Positions 1 through 13,400 are shown, counted from the first letter of the stretch. The stretch: 64,000 nucleotides of DNA from Riptortus pedestris (GCA_019009955.1 CM032231.1:41688001-41752000); one strand, 5' to 3'. The notes: generated from the letters alone by a model not told the origin. A program made the numbers and translations.

Positions 1-1073
1 TTTGCAGAGAAAGGAAACTAGAAGAATTAAAAAATCGAAATAATGAATCACACAAAAAGTCATGCGATATTTTTGAGAAATAAGAAGATATGGGTAAACC
101 TTTATTTTTCAATTTCATTAATTAACTTATGAGAAGGTAGGCCTCACTCAAATTAAAATTTTGGGCGCATAAGAAGTTCTGAGAACTTCCAGAAAGGGTA
201 CGGTTGGCCAAAAGCAACATTGTACTCAGAATTGAGAATCAGTGTTTTCACCGGTTCTTAGAACTATCTGCTGACGTAAAGCAATTCCAACATTCGTCGG
301 CGCCTATGGCACTTTACATTGAAGTGACAGGTTGATAGTTATCTCTCTCTCGCTCTCTCTTTGCAATGTTTTCAGAACTAATGTTTGATCGCCACAGAAG
401 TACTTCAAGAGTTTTAGTTAGTATTCCTCGTTCTTAAGGCCAAGACACTTTTTAATAACACTTGCACTTTAATATTCCAATAGAGGAAAGACAAGTAAAA
501 AAAAATTTCATCTTCAGGGAACATGATCGAGATGGGCCTGAAAACTTTGCAATTCTAAAAGATTAATAGCTCCACAATTATTAGTGTTTGATGATTACAA
601 GGAGAATCATATTACTATTATAAATGAGTAAATAAATAAATACTTACAACCAAAATTTTATACAATAAAGGTTGAACGTAAAATAAAAAGTTTTGAAGGA
701 ACTTAAACCCCAAAGAAAGAGAATCCATCCCTCCCCCCCTTTATACAATCGCCTATTTTAAGGCATCTAAATGTTCGTTTTCAAAAAAACTACTGTGGCT
801 AATGCCCCAATAAATCAAATAAAAAAAATAAAAGATGTATTTTAGCAGGTTTCCCCACCAGGGAACCATATTAGAGGTAACTTGGGAAATCCGATATATC
901 TCCCTTAGAAAAACTGAATAGAACCATTCTTATTGATATGGTAATTTTCTACAAATGTATTTTCTCTATCTTGATCAAAAAAACTTAGAGAGAGAATAAT
1001 CGTTCGTACCTGCTGGGAAACCCAACACGGGTATTCTGGATACCAAGGCCAAAGAAATATTTCTCTCAGCCTC

Positions 1074-1104
<31 letters not shown>

Positions 1105-1226
1105 TCTTAAACCTTTCGATTTTATTTCAGTGTTTTGATTTTACTACCTTCCACCTCCCGGTTCGAAGAAAACAATGCATCGTGTTTAATCGTCAAATAA
1201 GACTCATCGTTATGTACTGACTCATC
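1..1226. other. Gene-free AT-rich DNA, probable NRBP intron
   Basis: No exon, transposon end or RNA gene was recognised apart from the poly(A) tract. It is probably intronic, since the first NRBP exon lies at 4982-5089 and transcription runs leftward. Confidence 0.4.
1074..1102 (+). repeat. Poly(A) tract
   Basis: 29 consecutive A residues. It may be the tail of an old retroposed sequence, but no retroelement body was recognised before it. Confidence 0.8.
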
Positions 1227-2003
1227 TCGAGTGTAAAAGTCCGTAACGCAGGGGCTGAGTAAACAAAGCAGATTTCCCACGTTCGGGTATGATGTCATCT
1301 CACTAAATACTTAAAATGTCTAAATAAAAATCCGATGAGTTGAAGTGGGGGGTTTACTGGCTGGCTGTAAACAAGAAAGTCCGTCACGCAGGAGCTGCGT
1401 AAACTAAGCAGATTTCCCACGTGAAGTTATACAGAAGAGAAATCTGCCTAATAACCACTGTACTAGTAAGAAACCTCTAAACCTATTCATGAGGGACGAA
1501 TAGTTAAAGAAACGGCCGCCAGAGCTCTTGGCGGAAAGTTCGAACATAGCCGAATCCTGGCGACAACACACAGAATACAAATGCAAATATCTCGGTTAAT
1601 ATTCAAGATAGAGAATAAATGTATATAACAATATTTATAGTAAATTTAATTTGTAATAAGATTGATTCTGTACAATTTTTCGATCCGACGTATAGTAACG
1701 GAGATATTTTGAATTTTCGAAAATCCTCCCCTCTTAACCCCCACTGGTCCGATTTCAGCCGACAACGAACTTGATCTTTCTTTTTACATAAAACGCTTAA
1801 ATATGAAGTTTGGTAAGGATCAAACAAAAATTGCGACCGCTAGAGCGTTAACAGACAAATATATATATACAAGTTTTGAACGGACCTCATTTTCGTCATC
1901 TACTTGGTAGGATCGATGGACATTTGAAGAAAAATGTCGAAAATTCCGTCATGAGTACAACCTCAATAGCTGATTTCCCTCAAGGGAAATCTGCTAAAAG
2001 TAC
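1227..2003 (-). repeat. Family A repeat, reverse copy with a nested partial copy
   Basis: From 1371 this copy runs from the GTCCGTCACGCAGGAGCTGC end through the C-rich core (CCCCTCTTAACCCCCACTGG), the TA tract at 1858-1870 and the TCGTCATCTACTTGGTAGGA block to GGGAAATCTGCT at 1985-1996. A second terminal piece with the same GTAACGCAGGGGCTGAGTAAA end lies at 1227-1370, so two copies are abutted or nested. Minus is used for copies whose hairpin/T-run end is at lower coordinates. Confidence 0.7.
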
Positions 2004-2038
2004 GAATAACTCCCTTAATATTATAATATTTCATGGAG

Positions 2039-2253
2039 CTCAGGTTAGCAAAGTTAAAGCGTTGACCTTAATCTCACATGGCAAACCTAGAGTGACGAGT
2101 TCGATTCTCGCCTGGGCAAAGGAAATTATTTGGTGACGGTATTCATTAAATAACATCTAAGTCCCACTCTGGCTAGAAAAGGGTGGTAATTTGTAGATAA
2201 CCCGTCCCAATTAGCCTTTGTTACAAAAAGTGGACGTTAATAAATAATAATAT
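2039..2253 (+). repeat. SINE family B copy
   Basis: A tRNA-like head (GTTGACCTTAATCTCAC, B-box-like GAGTTCGATTCTCGCC) is followed by a body with GCTAGAAAAGGGTGGTAA and GATAACCCGTCCCAATTAGC, then a (AAT)n tail. The same unit recurs at least nine times in the window on both strands. Confidence 0.8.
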
Positions 2254-2261
2254 TTGACATA

Positions 2262-4981
2262 AGAAAAAATGTATAGATCAATAATTGTAGAGCATCAATA
2301 GATTAATTAATTAAAGATTTTTTCTTAACATCTTTCGATACAAGTCAAAAAAACGGAGATATAGGTCCATTAATTTTCGGATTCCACCCCTCCCCTCTAA
2401 ACCTCCCCCATCATCAGCCCGATTTCAGCTGTTCATTACGGTGACCTTTAGCGTTGAATAATAAGATCAAATTTCGAGTTCACAAGTTAAAATCTAAAAT
2501 GAAGACGTGATACACATCATATTTGTATGTGCCGCCACCCAGTAAAAGTTGAAAGAAAACAATATTTGGTATTTAGGCTTCCAAGTTGGGGGACCAAATC
2601 CCCGATGCGAGGTCCTTCCCCTGATAGATAAGAGCGGAACTGGCTGATAATGTTTCAGGATTCCTCAATGATATCTACAAGGAGAGAAAGAGCAGACTGT
2701 GAACCTGCTTTCACCAACGCGTAAACTCGTGAGAACAAAAAAAAATCCTTTCATGAAAACTTCTCTCCAATCAACAATAATTTTCCCACAATACAATTAG
2801 TGTAGAAGTATTTCATATAATGAAGACTTCTGATATTAAACATAATGTTTTATTTCAATAAAGTGAATATTGGCAATGTCACCGTGAAAGCTCTTATTGT
2901 CAGAAATGGAAGTGTCACATGAATAATTTCAAAATATGACTCTCGAGGATGTGGTAAACACAAACATAAAGATGGATACTTTTAAACAAGGCAATTTTGA
3001 CCAGCCTATTGTTATAGACTTCTTTTCTTTCTTAACCGATTTTGGTTACATACATAGAAGGTTCTCATATGCAAGTGACGATAGACGTGAATGCAGGAAT
3101 AGGTAAGAAATACTAAATGCAACGGTAGCTCAGTCAACAAATTCTTCAGAATCCACCACGTTCAATATTTCAAGGAGAAATCGCTAATATCAATGGAAAC
3201 CTTACAATTTAAAAGGCGTTACACACGCAAGCACATTTATTTGAGCGAGCATATTTAGCAGATATCCCTTAAATCAGGTCCTGAGGCTGTATACATGGCG
3301 TGATTATCGAAAAGATTTATCATCAAATATACATATTTTAAGATTTTTACTTATTCGCATTTGTTTACGTTTTTAATCTTCAGTAAGGCAAACCTTTCAC
3401 TTTATAACAGCGCATTATTATATTTAATGTTCGTTTACATAGGGTTCTTGCTGAAAGAGAAATAAAAAATCCTGAGATGATGTTACGTTGCCTATGGGTT
3501 ATTCCAGTGAGTGGGAAATCCAGCGTAGATTTTACACAACCCCTGCTTGACTTGCACTTTTTTGTCAACAACTAGTAAGGATCGATAGACAATTGTAGAA
3601 ATTTGACGGCATTTGAGTTAGTTGCGAGGTCATTACTAGCTCATTTCCCTTAAAGGTAATTTAGCACGTTTAATACTAAAGGAGATATTTCATAATGATA
3701 CCCTCATATTTGTAAGACAGGTCATTTGATTCTTTTCAAATTTTCGCAACGTAAGAAAATTGAAATGAATAGTACCACGAATTACCACTCCATTCAAAAC
3801 ATCCCCAGAAACGGCAACATTTTAAATAAGGTCATCACTAAAATAAAATAAATAATTCAACAATCACAAGCCAGATTAGGCCTAGCACAGTTTGTAGGGC
3901 CGAGATGTTAACTACTCTCGCCACTCCTTTAAATTTTTTGAATTAGGACTCGTGTAAATCACTTCTATACAGCATTAATAATGTAAGAAATTATTGTCCA
4001 CTGGATTACTAAACATTTCCTAGCTCTAACAGGTTTTTCTGTGCTTGTGTCAATCATAAAATCCATTTGACTTCTGTAGATTTCAATAATTAACTAATAT
4101 TATTTTATTATTAATAAAAATGATAGTATTAACATAAAATTACAATCACATCATGGAAAGACAATGAACAAAATAAAGAACGGGCGAAGGAACAATAAAA
4201 TCCATAGCAATTTAAATTTAAAACCTAAGTGTGGTTTCCCTGAAAGGGGAGGGGCATACGAAACAGCTGCGAAAGGTTCAACGAATTCACTAAGGCCAGG
4301 GGAAGGCCACCGTTATGGAGAAATTTCATAACAATCCTAGTATTCAAAACAACGCTAGGGGTATTGATATAATAAAATAAAGATAAAATAAACAAGTCAT
4401 ATAAAACAACTTAAAGAGGTATTCTATGGCCTTTTTAACCAGAGTACTGGTTTGAAGATCCTAATATTCCTATGCACTAAAATTTTAAAAATATATCAAA
4501 TTTAAAATTCCAAAATGGACCGGCCTATATGCATACACAACAAACTAATTTTAAAGATTAAATATCAACTTTTAGTGGAGATAACAATTAAACTGGTTCT
4601 ACACACAAAATAAAATGATAAATTTCTCATCTAGCCCAAATAAAAAATAAAAAAACCATTTGATAGTGCTTAAATTGGCAGCAGAAGTATACGGGTGACT
4701 TTTGGAAAGTATGTTTAATGCATGTAAATAAACAAAACAAAGGCATGCGAATAGACTAACAAGACTGCAGTTCAATAGGGTTGCCTTTTGTCCGTTGGAG
4801 CCGAAAATGGCTCAGGCACAAGTTACACATGATAACATGCTTCGATTTGGATATAAACCAACTCCCAATAACTTGAATAATCTTACTAACCAATAGATTT
4901 AGTTAACTTTGCGTACTTCAAAAGATATGCTCGAATTAAGAAACGGGCAAACGCGAACAAAAGATTTTACAATCAACTCAC
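2262..4981. other. Gene-free stretch, probable NRBP intron with decayed family A pieces
   Basis: At 2330-2520 and 3480-3690 reverse family A-like blocks can be seen (CCCTCCCCTCTAAACCTCCC; GGATCGATAGACAATTG; TTTCCCTTAAAGG). From 3700 to 4980 nothing was recognised. Confidence 0.4.
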
Positions 4982-5089
4982 CTCTTCTCTTCTTTTGAGC
5001 CATCGCCCACAGGGTGATTCTTCCAATACTTCGCTTTCATCTTCAGAGTCTTCGCCACTCTGCCCTTTTCTGTGTTTACCGCTAGGCAT
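4982..5089 (-). CDS. NRBP1: NRBP pseudokinase, first coding exon (partial gene)
   Basis: This exon encodes 36 residues starting MPSGKHRKGQ and ending in a short acidic serine-rich stretch followed by LEESPCGRWLKRREE. That last motif is the hallmark of nuclear receptor-binding protein (NRBP1/2, Madm in flies), just before its pseudokinase domain. The exon ends at a GTGAG donor (minus strand, positions 4981 down), at the point where the known proteins continue with a conserved segment. NRBP is a cytosolic catalytically dead kinase linked to ER-Golgi traffic, growth and ubiquitin-ligase adaptor roles. The ATG chosen is the first in frame and needs no upstream coding. No later NRBP exon was found in 1-4900, so the rest lies outside the left edge. 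Identification rests on one short but highly specific motif. Confidence 0.85.
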
Positions 5090-5400
5090 CGCGATTGATA
5101 AAACGAAAACTCCTTAACAGTAGTAAGTTGTGTAAACGGTTCAATAGCTTCGCATTACACAGCGACACTCGCGCACTACACAACTTGTATCAAGAAGGCA
5201 GGATCAAAGAATCCTCTCCATTTGACACAGTGAACACCGAACAATGGCTAGTGCGAATGATCAGCGTTCAAGAAAGAATGAAACATCCCCTCTAGTCTGG
5301 AACTGTTCCACTGCCTGGCCTGTAAGTTTCGCCGCTAGGCAGCTCTTCCATCCCCACCATATGATCGCAGAATAGCCACCACAACAATTCTGCATAATCT
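5090..5400 (-). promoter_or_regulatory. Probable 5' leader and promoter region of NRBP
   Basis: Immediately upstream of the NRBP start the DNA is richer in G+C than its surroundings and free of recognisable repeats, as expected for a promoter and 5' leader. A 10-bp inverted repeat (AAGTTGTGTA at 5125-5134 and its complement at 5177-5186) flanks a stretch with several CG dinucleotides. No TATA box or start site could be fixed by eye. Confidence 0.4.
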
Positions 5401-6660
5401 TTGATTATTCATGCACAAGTCGTTAATATAGTTTGCATGTATTTATTTCATCAGTAGACTTATATTAAGAGACCGAATATATTATTATCCTTTACATTTA
5501 CGACAAACGAGTTTTAAATATATTATATATAAATTTGAAAGAAATGAGGGGAGGGTCTATTGAAATAGTGACTCGCAGTGTTATCAAATTTGAAAGAATC
5601 TATCAGCTATACAGATTTTTAAATGGCAATATATTGGAAATATGCTATTTAGTTCTCATAAATACATTAAATAATCAAACCTTATTACAACAAAAAAACT
5701 GCATTCAAACTCTAAAGGTAAGACAAATTTCAGTTTTCACCAATCAGGGTCCATCCAAATTTTCATTAAAACTTATTTGTGCAAAGGAGCTGTATAAAAT
5801 GATTACCCAGTCGTCTCACGTACTTCTAAAGATATTTGTAATTTTCTATAGGAAAACTAATCTTCCAAAATCAAAAACTGGAAGTATTATGGCTAAATCC
5901 ATCCATTGACTTGACTTAGTGGAGGTGTAGCATTTGCTTTTAGATGAATGTTCGGGATATCAGTGTTAATTTACTAGTGGTTTCTCTTGTTATGTTGTTA
6001 TAAATTACTGTTGGAACACTTTAAATCTAGGCAAGATATTCATTTTTGCAAGACCACCCAAATATTATACTCCTTAGTTGCTGTATACTTCATACAAATG
6101 TTATAAATAGAACTCTTTTTAGCAACAGAAATGCATGTAAGTCATTTCTTCAAGTAATTGTTTAATTGAGTACATAGAAAAACAATTAGCACACACTCAC
6201 AAATAAAAATATCCCAAGGATGATTATATTATTTGGTGTGAGAAACTCAGGACAAATGCAGTACAGTGAACTTGCATGCCTTTTATTATTTAATAACAGT
6301 TCAGCAATATCAACAAATTGAACTTAAATTAATAACTAAACAGGAACTTGTAAACTATTAAAATATATACTTGTTTCCAATTTTTTTATACTTAACCAAT
6401 CATTAACAGTTATTATTCATTGCCAAAATATGCAGTTCACAGGGCATTTAACATCAGTACCAAATTAAGGAGTTGTAACAAAATTCTGGCATTGTCCAAT
6501 ACAGCAGAGAGATTCCAAGACAGGGTACTTGCGCACCCTAGCTTTATATGCTCACTCTCTACACTAATTCTGGAGCAAAAAAGTTGAGTAAAAGAGTTAT
6601 TGACAATGTCCAGTGAGAACATTTGAAATATAAGCATGTTTCTTATATATAATATAAATA
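5401..6660. other. Intergenic AT-rich DNA upstream of NRBP
   Basis: A 124-codon frame at 5535-5909 has no recognisable domain and AT-driven composition (many K, N, I, F). Nothing else supportable was seen. Confidence 0.35.
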
Positions 6661-6662
6661 GT

Positions 6663-6893
6663 TCAGGACCTAGGTTAGCCATATGAGTTAAAGCATTGAC
6701 CTTAATCTCATATGGTAAACCTAGAGTGGCATGTAATATTCCCGCCTGGGCAATAGGAATTTATTTAGTGACAGAACTCATTAAATAAAATCCTCGGCCC
6801 TACCCTGGCTAGAAAAGGTTGGTAACCTGTAGATAATCTATCCCAATTAGCCTTAGTTGCAAAAAGTGAGTGTTAATAAGTAATTTAATAATA
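6663..6893 (+). repeat. SINE family B copy, full length
   Basis: It shows the tRNA-like head (TTAGCCATATGAGTTAAAGC), the conserved body GGTGG/ATAATCTATCCCAATTAGCC and the TAATAAT tail. The B-box region is degraded (GGCATGTAATATTCCCGCC). Confidence 0.8.
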
Positions 6894-7313
6894 ATACAAA
6901 TAATTCTGCAACAGGAAAAAACTCTCAACAGTGTATTTAATATTTTGGGATCTACAGTAATATTTTTTCTTCGACCAACATTTTCACATTACATCCATGA
7001 TTTTTGGTTTAAAGACTAAGTCATAACAATCTTAGGTGTACAATTCTCTGAAAACTTCATTCATTGCCTATTATCTCAAACTTTGAAGAGTTACTGCAAC
7101 GCTTATCATACCTCACTAAATTCTTGTTAAATATTACAAATAAATCTATGTCTCATTAATTAAAAACTATATCTTCCAAAACATTCAGAGTTTTACTGTG
7201 TAGGTTTTTTAAAACAGGAAATTGACAGGATAAATATCAGATATAACTCTAAAATGAAACATTAATAAACAAGATTAATCTTAAAAGAACTGAAATCAAG
7301 CACCTCTTGTGCT

Positions 7314-7449
7314 TATGGGAAATCAGTTATTGAGGTTGTACTCATGATTGGATTTTCTAAAAATTTCTTCAAATGTCCATTGACCCTACCCAGGAGATAA
7401 CGAAAATGAGGTTTGTTAAAATTGTAATCTCTCTCTCTCTCTCTATATA

Positions 7450-7534
<85 letters not shown>

Positions 7535-8450
7535 ATTGATAAATATTTGTATGTTAACACTCGATAAATATTTGTATGTTAACACTCTAGCAGTCGCAAT
7601 TTTTATCAGAACATTACTAAACTCGATATTTAAACATTTTATGTAAAAATGAAGATCAAATTTGTTAATGATTAAAATTGGACCGGGGGGGGGTTTAGAG
7701 GGGGAGAATTTCAAATATTTGAAATATCTCCATTGTTATGCATCGGATTGAAAAATTGTATAGAATTAATCTTACTGCAATGTAATGTTCTATAAATCTT
7801 GTTATATACATGCTTTTTTCTATATTGAATATTAGCCAAGATATTTCCTTATTTTAGTTTTCGATCATCAGTAAACCACCACTCCTACTAATGCCATGTT
7901 AACTATAAGCTGTTATACCACTTCATTCCAAGGATAAATTCCAAATATGGTATTCATTGAACTATTACTTGGTGAGACACATGCAAATATGTCGTGTGAT
8001 GACATCTATTAAAAGTTTCTGTTCTTTACTTGAAAATGTTTATTTGATCTATACCATATTCGATATTTATTTTTCAGTCAACACTAAAGATCATGCTTGT
8101 TATTGACTGAAATGGGTCCTAAATAGTGGTGGTTCAGGAGGGGGGAATCAGAAAATTCAAAATATTTTCGTAATTATGAGTCGGATCATAAAATGTTATA
8201 GAACCAATCTTGTTAAACTTTTGATTTCCTAGAATTGTTGCACGATGCATTTTTTGGTACTTATGTATTAAGAGGGTTATCCGTACTGTCTTGTTTTTTG
8301 CCTTCATTAAGCCCCCCCCCCACTACTTCTGCCTATTGGTTTTTTACATATAAATAGAGAATACGTAGTGATATGAGACCACAAGTGTTACACCAACACT
8401 TGGGAAATTTGCTTAGTTTATGCAGACCCTGCATGACGGCCTTTTGATAT
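7314..8450 (+). repeat. Family A repeat, near full-length copy
   Basis: It starts at the GGGAAATCAGTTATTGAGG end, passes an expanded (CT)n-(TA)n-(AG)n tract at 7428-7530 and the G-rich core near 7684, and ends at GGGAAATTTGCTTAGTTTAT..GACGGCC near 8445. Length is about 1.14 kb. Confidence 0.75.
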
Positions 8451-8599
8451 ACTTTTATTCATTTAACATGTTTCATGTGATGTTGGATACATAACCTGGA
8501 CTTCTACATATTACACAAACACTCTCTATGCTACTGTTTTTAAAGTGGGTACTTTTGCAATGTGCTGGAGTCGACCCTTTAACAATGTCCTAGGTGACA

Positions 8600-10443
8600 T
8601 TAAATAAAAATACTTGATTTCTTTATTTATGATTTTTTACCACAAAAAAAAACAAACATACATTTATTGAGTAAATTAGGAGTCAGTAGTTTACTATATG
8701 AAATAAAAAATATGAAAAGGATATACAGCTTTCAGTGAACCTATACACACGAAGGCGAAAATACAGACTAACAAACTCAAATTATAAAGACAATGCCTTT
8801 TTGTTATATATAAGAAGTTCATCTAACTCTAAAAGTAATATATTAAGACAACAAACATGACAAAAAGAGGACAATTATGCAGCTTCAGGCATAATATAAA
8901 AGAAAATGTGTATAAATAAAGCATGTAAACCAATTTCTACACAACTGAAGTCATACTAAGATATGAATCAATAAATATTTGCATAGTCGATTTATCTGCT
9001 TGTTATTGGCATTATCTTCTGTTACATAGTTATGGCTACAAATCATTTTAAACAAGGAAAGCAGAATAAATCATTAATAGCTGAATTAAAAATTATTATC
9101 AAAACTTGATATCACCATCTTCAAAAACAAATAAATTTTCATTAATACCAATTCAGTACAATGCACTAATTTAACCCACCTCTCCTAAAGATTATATGGT
9201 TTCAGCATCTGGTATATCATTTTTAGTATTATCATTGTTTAAATCACTAGATAATGCTGACATCATTCCTTTGAAATTTGAGTACTCAAATGGGTTTTTA
9301 AAACTGTCTACAATCAAAATATTTCTTAGTTCTATGTGACCTTAATGTAATAATTCCAATTTAGTCTCCCCTCTTTTTAGTATTCATAAATAGAATACTT
9401 CAAAGGGTGAACATGTATTTTCAAATTTTCTTAAACTCTTTTTGGTTTTGTTTACAAAAACCATGCATTCCCTTTAATTTAGAATAATTATTTAAAAACT
9501 GAAAAACATTACAAAAACAAACGGGGGCTCAGGTTGGCCCTATGAGTTAAGGTGTTGGTCTTAATCTCACATAGTAGACCTAGAGTGACGGGTTCAATTC
9601 CTGCCCTGGGTAGTAGAAATTTATTTGGTGACGGACTCATTAAATAAATTCCTTATTTCCATCCTGACTAGAAAAGGGTGGTAACTTGTAGATAGCCTGT
9701 CCTAATTAGCCAAAGTAGCATAAAGTGGACGTAAATAAATAAATAATAATAATAAAAACAACAAACATAAAGAATGTAATTACTTCATTCATTTTGAAGA
9801 AGTAAAAAAAATTCTAGAAAAGTTTAAAGAAGCCTGACAGGCCTTGCTTTTAGACTTTTTATTTACCTTCAGTAACTAGAACTAATAGCTGGCTGTACTT
9901 AGATTTAAATCTTCCCTAGCGATGTGGTTTAAAAATAATTTTACTTTTTTTTTTTTTCACAATTTCAATTAATTATTTCATAATGAAATGATAATAAAAT
10001 ATATCAATAGAAAATAAAATGTATGAAAAGTAAGCAAGAATATTCAGATGTTTCTAGCACAGTTTATGATAAAAATAATAAAGTTTAATCTATACACAAT
10101 ATTAAATTAAAAATAAACTTTGTAGGATAGAGGCTGAAATCAAGAAAATACAATTTAAACATTTAATCAATTTTATTATCCACAGATAATAATAATTCAC
10201 AATTTTCAATATCACTCATTATTTACAGCCGTCAGTCAGACAAAATATATATATATTAATAACAACTAACAATATCACTTCCATTTCATGGCTCAGTATC
10301 ATTAACAATATAATACAAATAAATAAATAAACACAGGTAAACATAATGACAAATAAAAAAATATTTCTCTCATTAACCTAAAATAAAAATTATCATTGAC
10401 AAAAATATAAAAAAATGGTTTGACATAGAATTGAATTAAGGAG
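8600..10443 (-). other. Possible 3' untranslated region of the kelch gene
   Basis: Downstream of the kelch stop lies about 1.8 kb of AT-rich DNA interrupted only by one SINE (9528-9754). Several minus-strand AATAAA signals occur (plus-strand TTTATT near 8621, 8660, 9859 and 10169). The true cleavage site cannot be chosen by eye. Confidence 0.3.
9528..9754 (+). repeat. SINE family B copy, full length
   Basis: Head (GTTGGTCTTAATCTCAC), clear B-box-like GGGTTCAATTCCTGCC, body GAAAAGGGTGGTAACTTGTA and a (AAT)n tail match the family. Confidence 0.8.
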
Positions 10444-13400
10444 TTATGGCGAAGCAGTCAGAACCTCCATATCATCCCGGCAGGTTGGTATATAAAGAGT
10501 AACACAGGTATGCTCCCAAATATCCTAAACAAAGGAGTTAGTCAGTCATTAAACAATATTGGTAAACTTGAAAATTCAGAAAACATTATATAAAATACTC
10601 AATATTTTAAACTTCGTGAGTGTAATTTATTCACAAGGAAAGACTAATCAAATTCAGATGAATGTGTAATCCATATGATAAGCAGACAGTTTCCCACAAA
10701 TGAATAAATTATGATTCATTAATCATGACTAAGAAGTCTGATTGCTATATAAAATAAATAATAAATTTATCCCTTGCAGAAGTCCTCTCAGATGACTTTA
10801 TCATCTATTCATTCTCTATTTTTTACTAATTAAAGGTGATGTGGAGCCTGGACTTGGAACAGTTGGTGAGAGAATAGCTTAAAGTGAAAATTGTATGAGT
10901 CAGGAGAGAGTTAGTGAAGACTGATAAGTTAGATAAAATTTAAAGAACAAATAATAAAATTTGTATAACCAGGCTCAAGAAATTTATTAATCTGTTCAAA
11001 GGGTGTTTCATAGATCACTGACGTTTGGCAAAATATATCAAAATAAAGGTCAAAATTTATCTTATTTAGGATAATACATTTATGAGAAATATAAAGAGTA
11101 TGTTGTCTAAGTTACAACTTTCAGTTTTCGAGGAAACTATTCTTCCAATCTTGTTTCTCCAGGTGTAGTTGAGTATAACTATAAATTGTCTTTAATTATA
11201 AATTATAGAAGTGTTATTTTAAATAATAAAGAGATTTTCTTTTTATTATGATTTAATATTCATCTTTAAATGAGTAGCCTCCTGTTAATCAAAAAGTACC
11301 TTGCACTGATTGATAAAAAATTCATTAATTTCATTAAAGTAAAACTACTTTTAACAATTGGGGGGGAGGAAAAATAAACGTTATTTCCAATAAAGAATTA
11401 GGATTATACAGATATATGCTGTTTTTGTGTATCCAGATTTTGCCCAGACACAGGTTCAAAAAAAAAATACAAATTGATTCTATTAATAATTAGAGTTCTT
11501 TTTAACTGAAAGTATTGTAAATTATTTTATGTAGCAGCAGATTTACATTACAAATTAAAACAAGGAACCAAAAAAAAAATGGAACAAGGTTAGTAATCAA
11601 AACGCTTTAATGAATAACCTACATTCAAAAGATATGAAATTAATGGTAAGCAAGTGCTCAGATAAATTAATAGAAAACTAAAAATACTGCTCATTACATA
11701 ATCATGGTTAAAGCTAAAGACTAACATAACATAATTTGTTCAGTAAATTCTACAATAAAATAAATTTAAAAGAGTCTCACCTGTGGATACCTGTCCCCAT
11801 TTGACCACGACAATTTTTCCAAATCAAAAACCTCAGCAACAGCTAGAAAAATAAATAAATTAATTGGTGACATTTATTAACTGTAGAGGCTCAGGTTAGC
11901 CTTAGTTCCTCAGTCCCACCCTGACTAGAAAATAGTGGTAACCTGTAGATAACTCGCCCCAATTAGCCATAGTAGCAAAAGGTGGATGTTAAAAATAATA
12001 ATAAATATTAACTATAATAAACAAAAAATTATAAGTTAGAACAAATAAAAAATTGGTTAAGCAATGAGTGATTCCCATATAGGAATATTCACATTTTCTC
12101 TAATTATTAAATTAGAGAAAATGTAAATATTCCTTATTTGACAGATATCATATGTATTAGGTCTATTTTTAAAGACAACAGAGCTATTAGACTTAGGTAA
12201 TACATATTTACACATTCCTTCTTGGAGCATGACCGATCAAACCCAAAATCATATACTAGGAGCATAAATATGAAACTGGAATTTACTCATAGATGACCTA
12301 GCCATTACCAACACACCTCATCACTGCCAAGTTTCTTTTTTTGACAGCTGACAAAGATTCTTAACAGGTTGAGTGCAGAGTTCAAAAAAGTGGTCTATCC
12401 ACAAATGCGACAAGGGGTCAATTGATCCCGTGGTGCAACTATCCACAAGTGCGTCACGGGGTCAATTGACCCCGTACATATGTACCCTTATAATGCACTA
12501 CTACCACTCGTAAAATGAACTAAATTGCTATATTCAAACATTTTTTTTACTCTTAGGACATCAAAAAATATATGGCAGTCGTGGGCCGTGTATTCATCAA
12601 TTTTTTTTTACGTGACTTAAAAATGAATATTTACCTTACATTTTTCACCTTGTCGGGAACTTTTTTTCTGCTTTGTGTGATAATTTTAGTGATCAATGAA
12701 GGATTTTAATTTTTGTTATACATAAAAATGGGTGAATATGAATTAACTTTAAATTATGACACATTACAATCAAAATTTATTAGTTTATAAAAATAAAATT
12801 AGAAAACGAGAAAAACAAACTAGGAACTAGGAGTTTAGTTTAAACAAATAAATAAAAAAAATAATATGAATAAACAAATAATTATTATGTAATTAACAAT
12901 TCTTCATTATCACAATGGTTAGGACATAGATTTATGGCAGTCGTTGAAGCATCATAGACAAAGTGACAATGTTGCACTCTTCACGTACGTAATACGTTCT
13001 AACTTTTTTTTACTTTTTTGTCTGCTTCTTTAGAGGAGAATGTTTTTCGTAATTTTTTTGTAACACCCGGAACACTTTTTTCTTTTTCTTTCACCACTGT
13101 GGGAATGAGTATGTACACGTTTTTGTGTCCTGGGCCGTTCCAATACTAGTTGCTCTCCTTTCTGGGCTAGTGATTTTTTAAATGCCTCATTGAAGTTTAG
13201 GTAGGATACGTTTATCCCAGTGCATTGCTTGTACATTAGTCATGAATTGGTGGCAGCTGACCCCAAAAGTAGTTCAAACGCTACTTTCCTCCACTATTTT
13301 CCCCCTTTCCTCAAAACTGAATAATAAGAAGACATTTCGTTGCTGAAGTCAACACCTTTCTTGGCTTTATTGTAGTCAAGTACACATTGAGTTTTTTTTT

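Noticed and set aside
2041..2120. tRNA-like sequence
   Set aside because: It is the head of a dispersed SINE copy that also occurs elsewhere, with no intact acceptor stem; not a tRNA gene.
5535..5909. 124-codon frame
   Set aside because: AT-driven composition, no recognisable motif and no splice or promoter context; treated as chance.
7369..7714. Reading frames rich in Leu-Ser and Tyr-Ile
   Set aside because: They are translations of the (CT)n-(TA)n-(AG)n tract and have no independent coding support.
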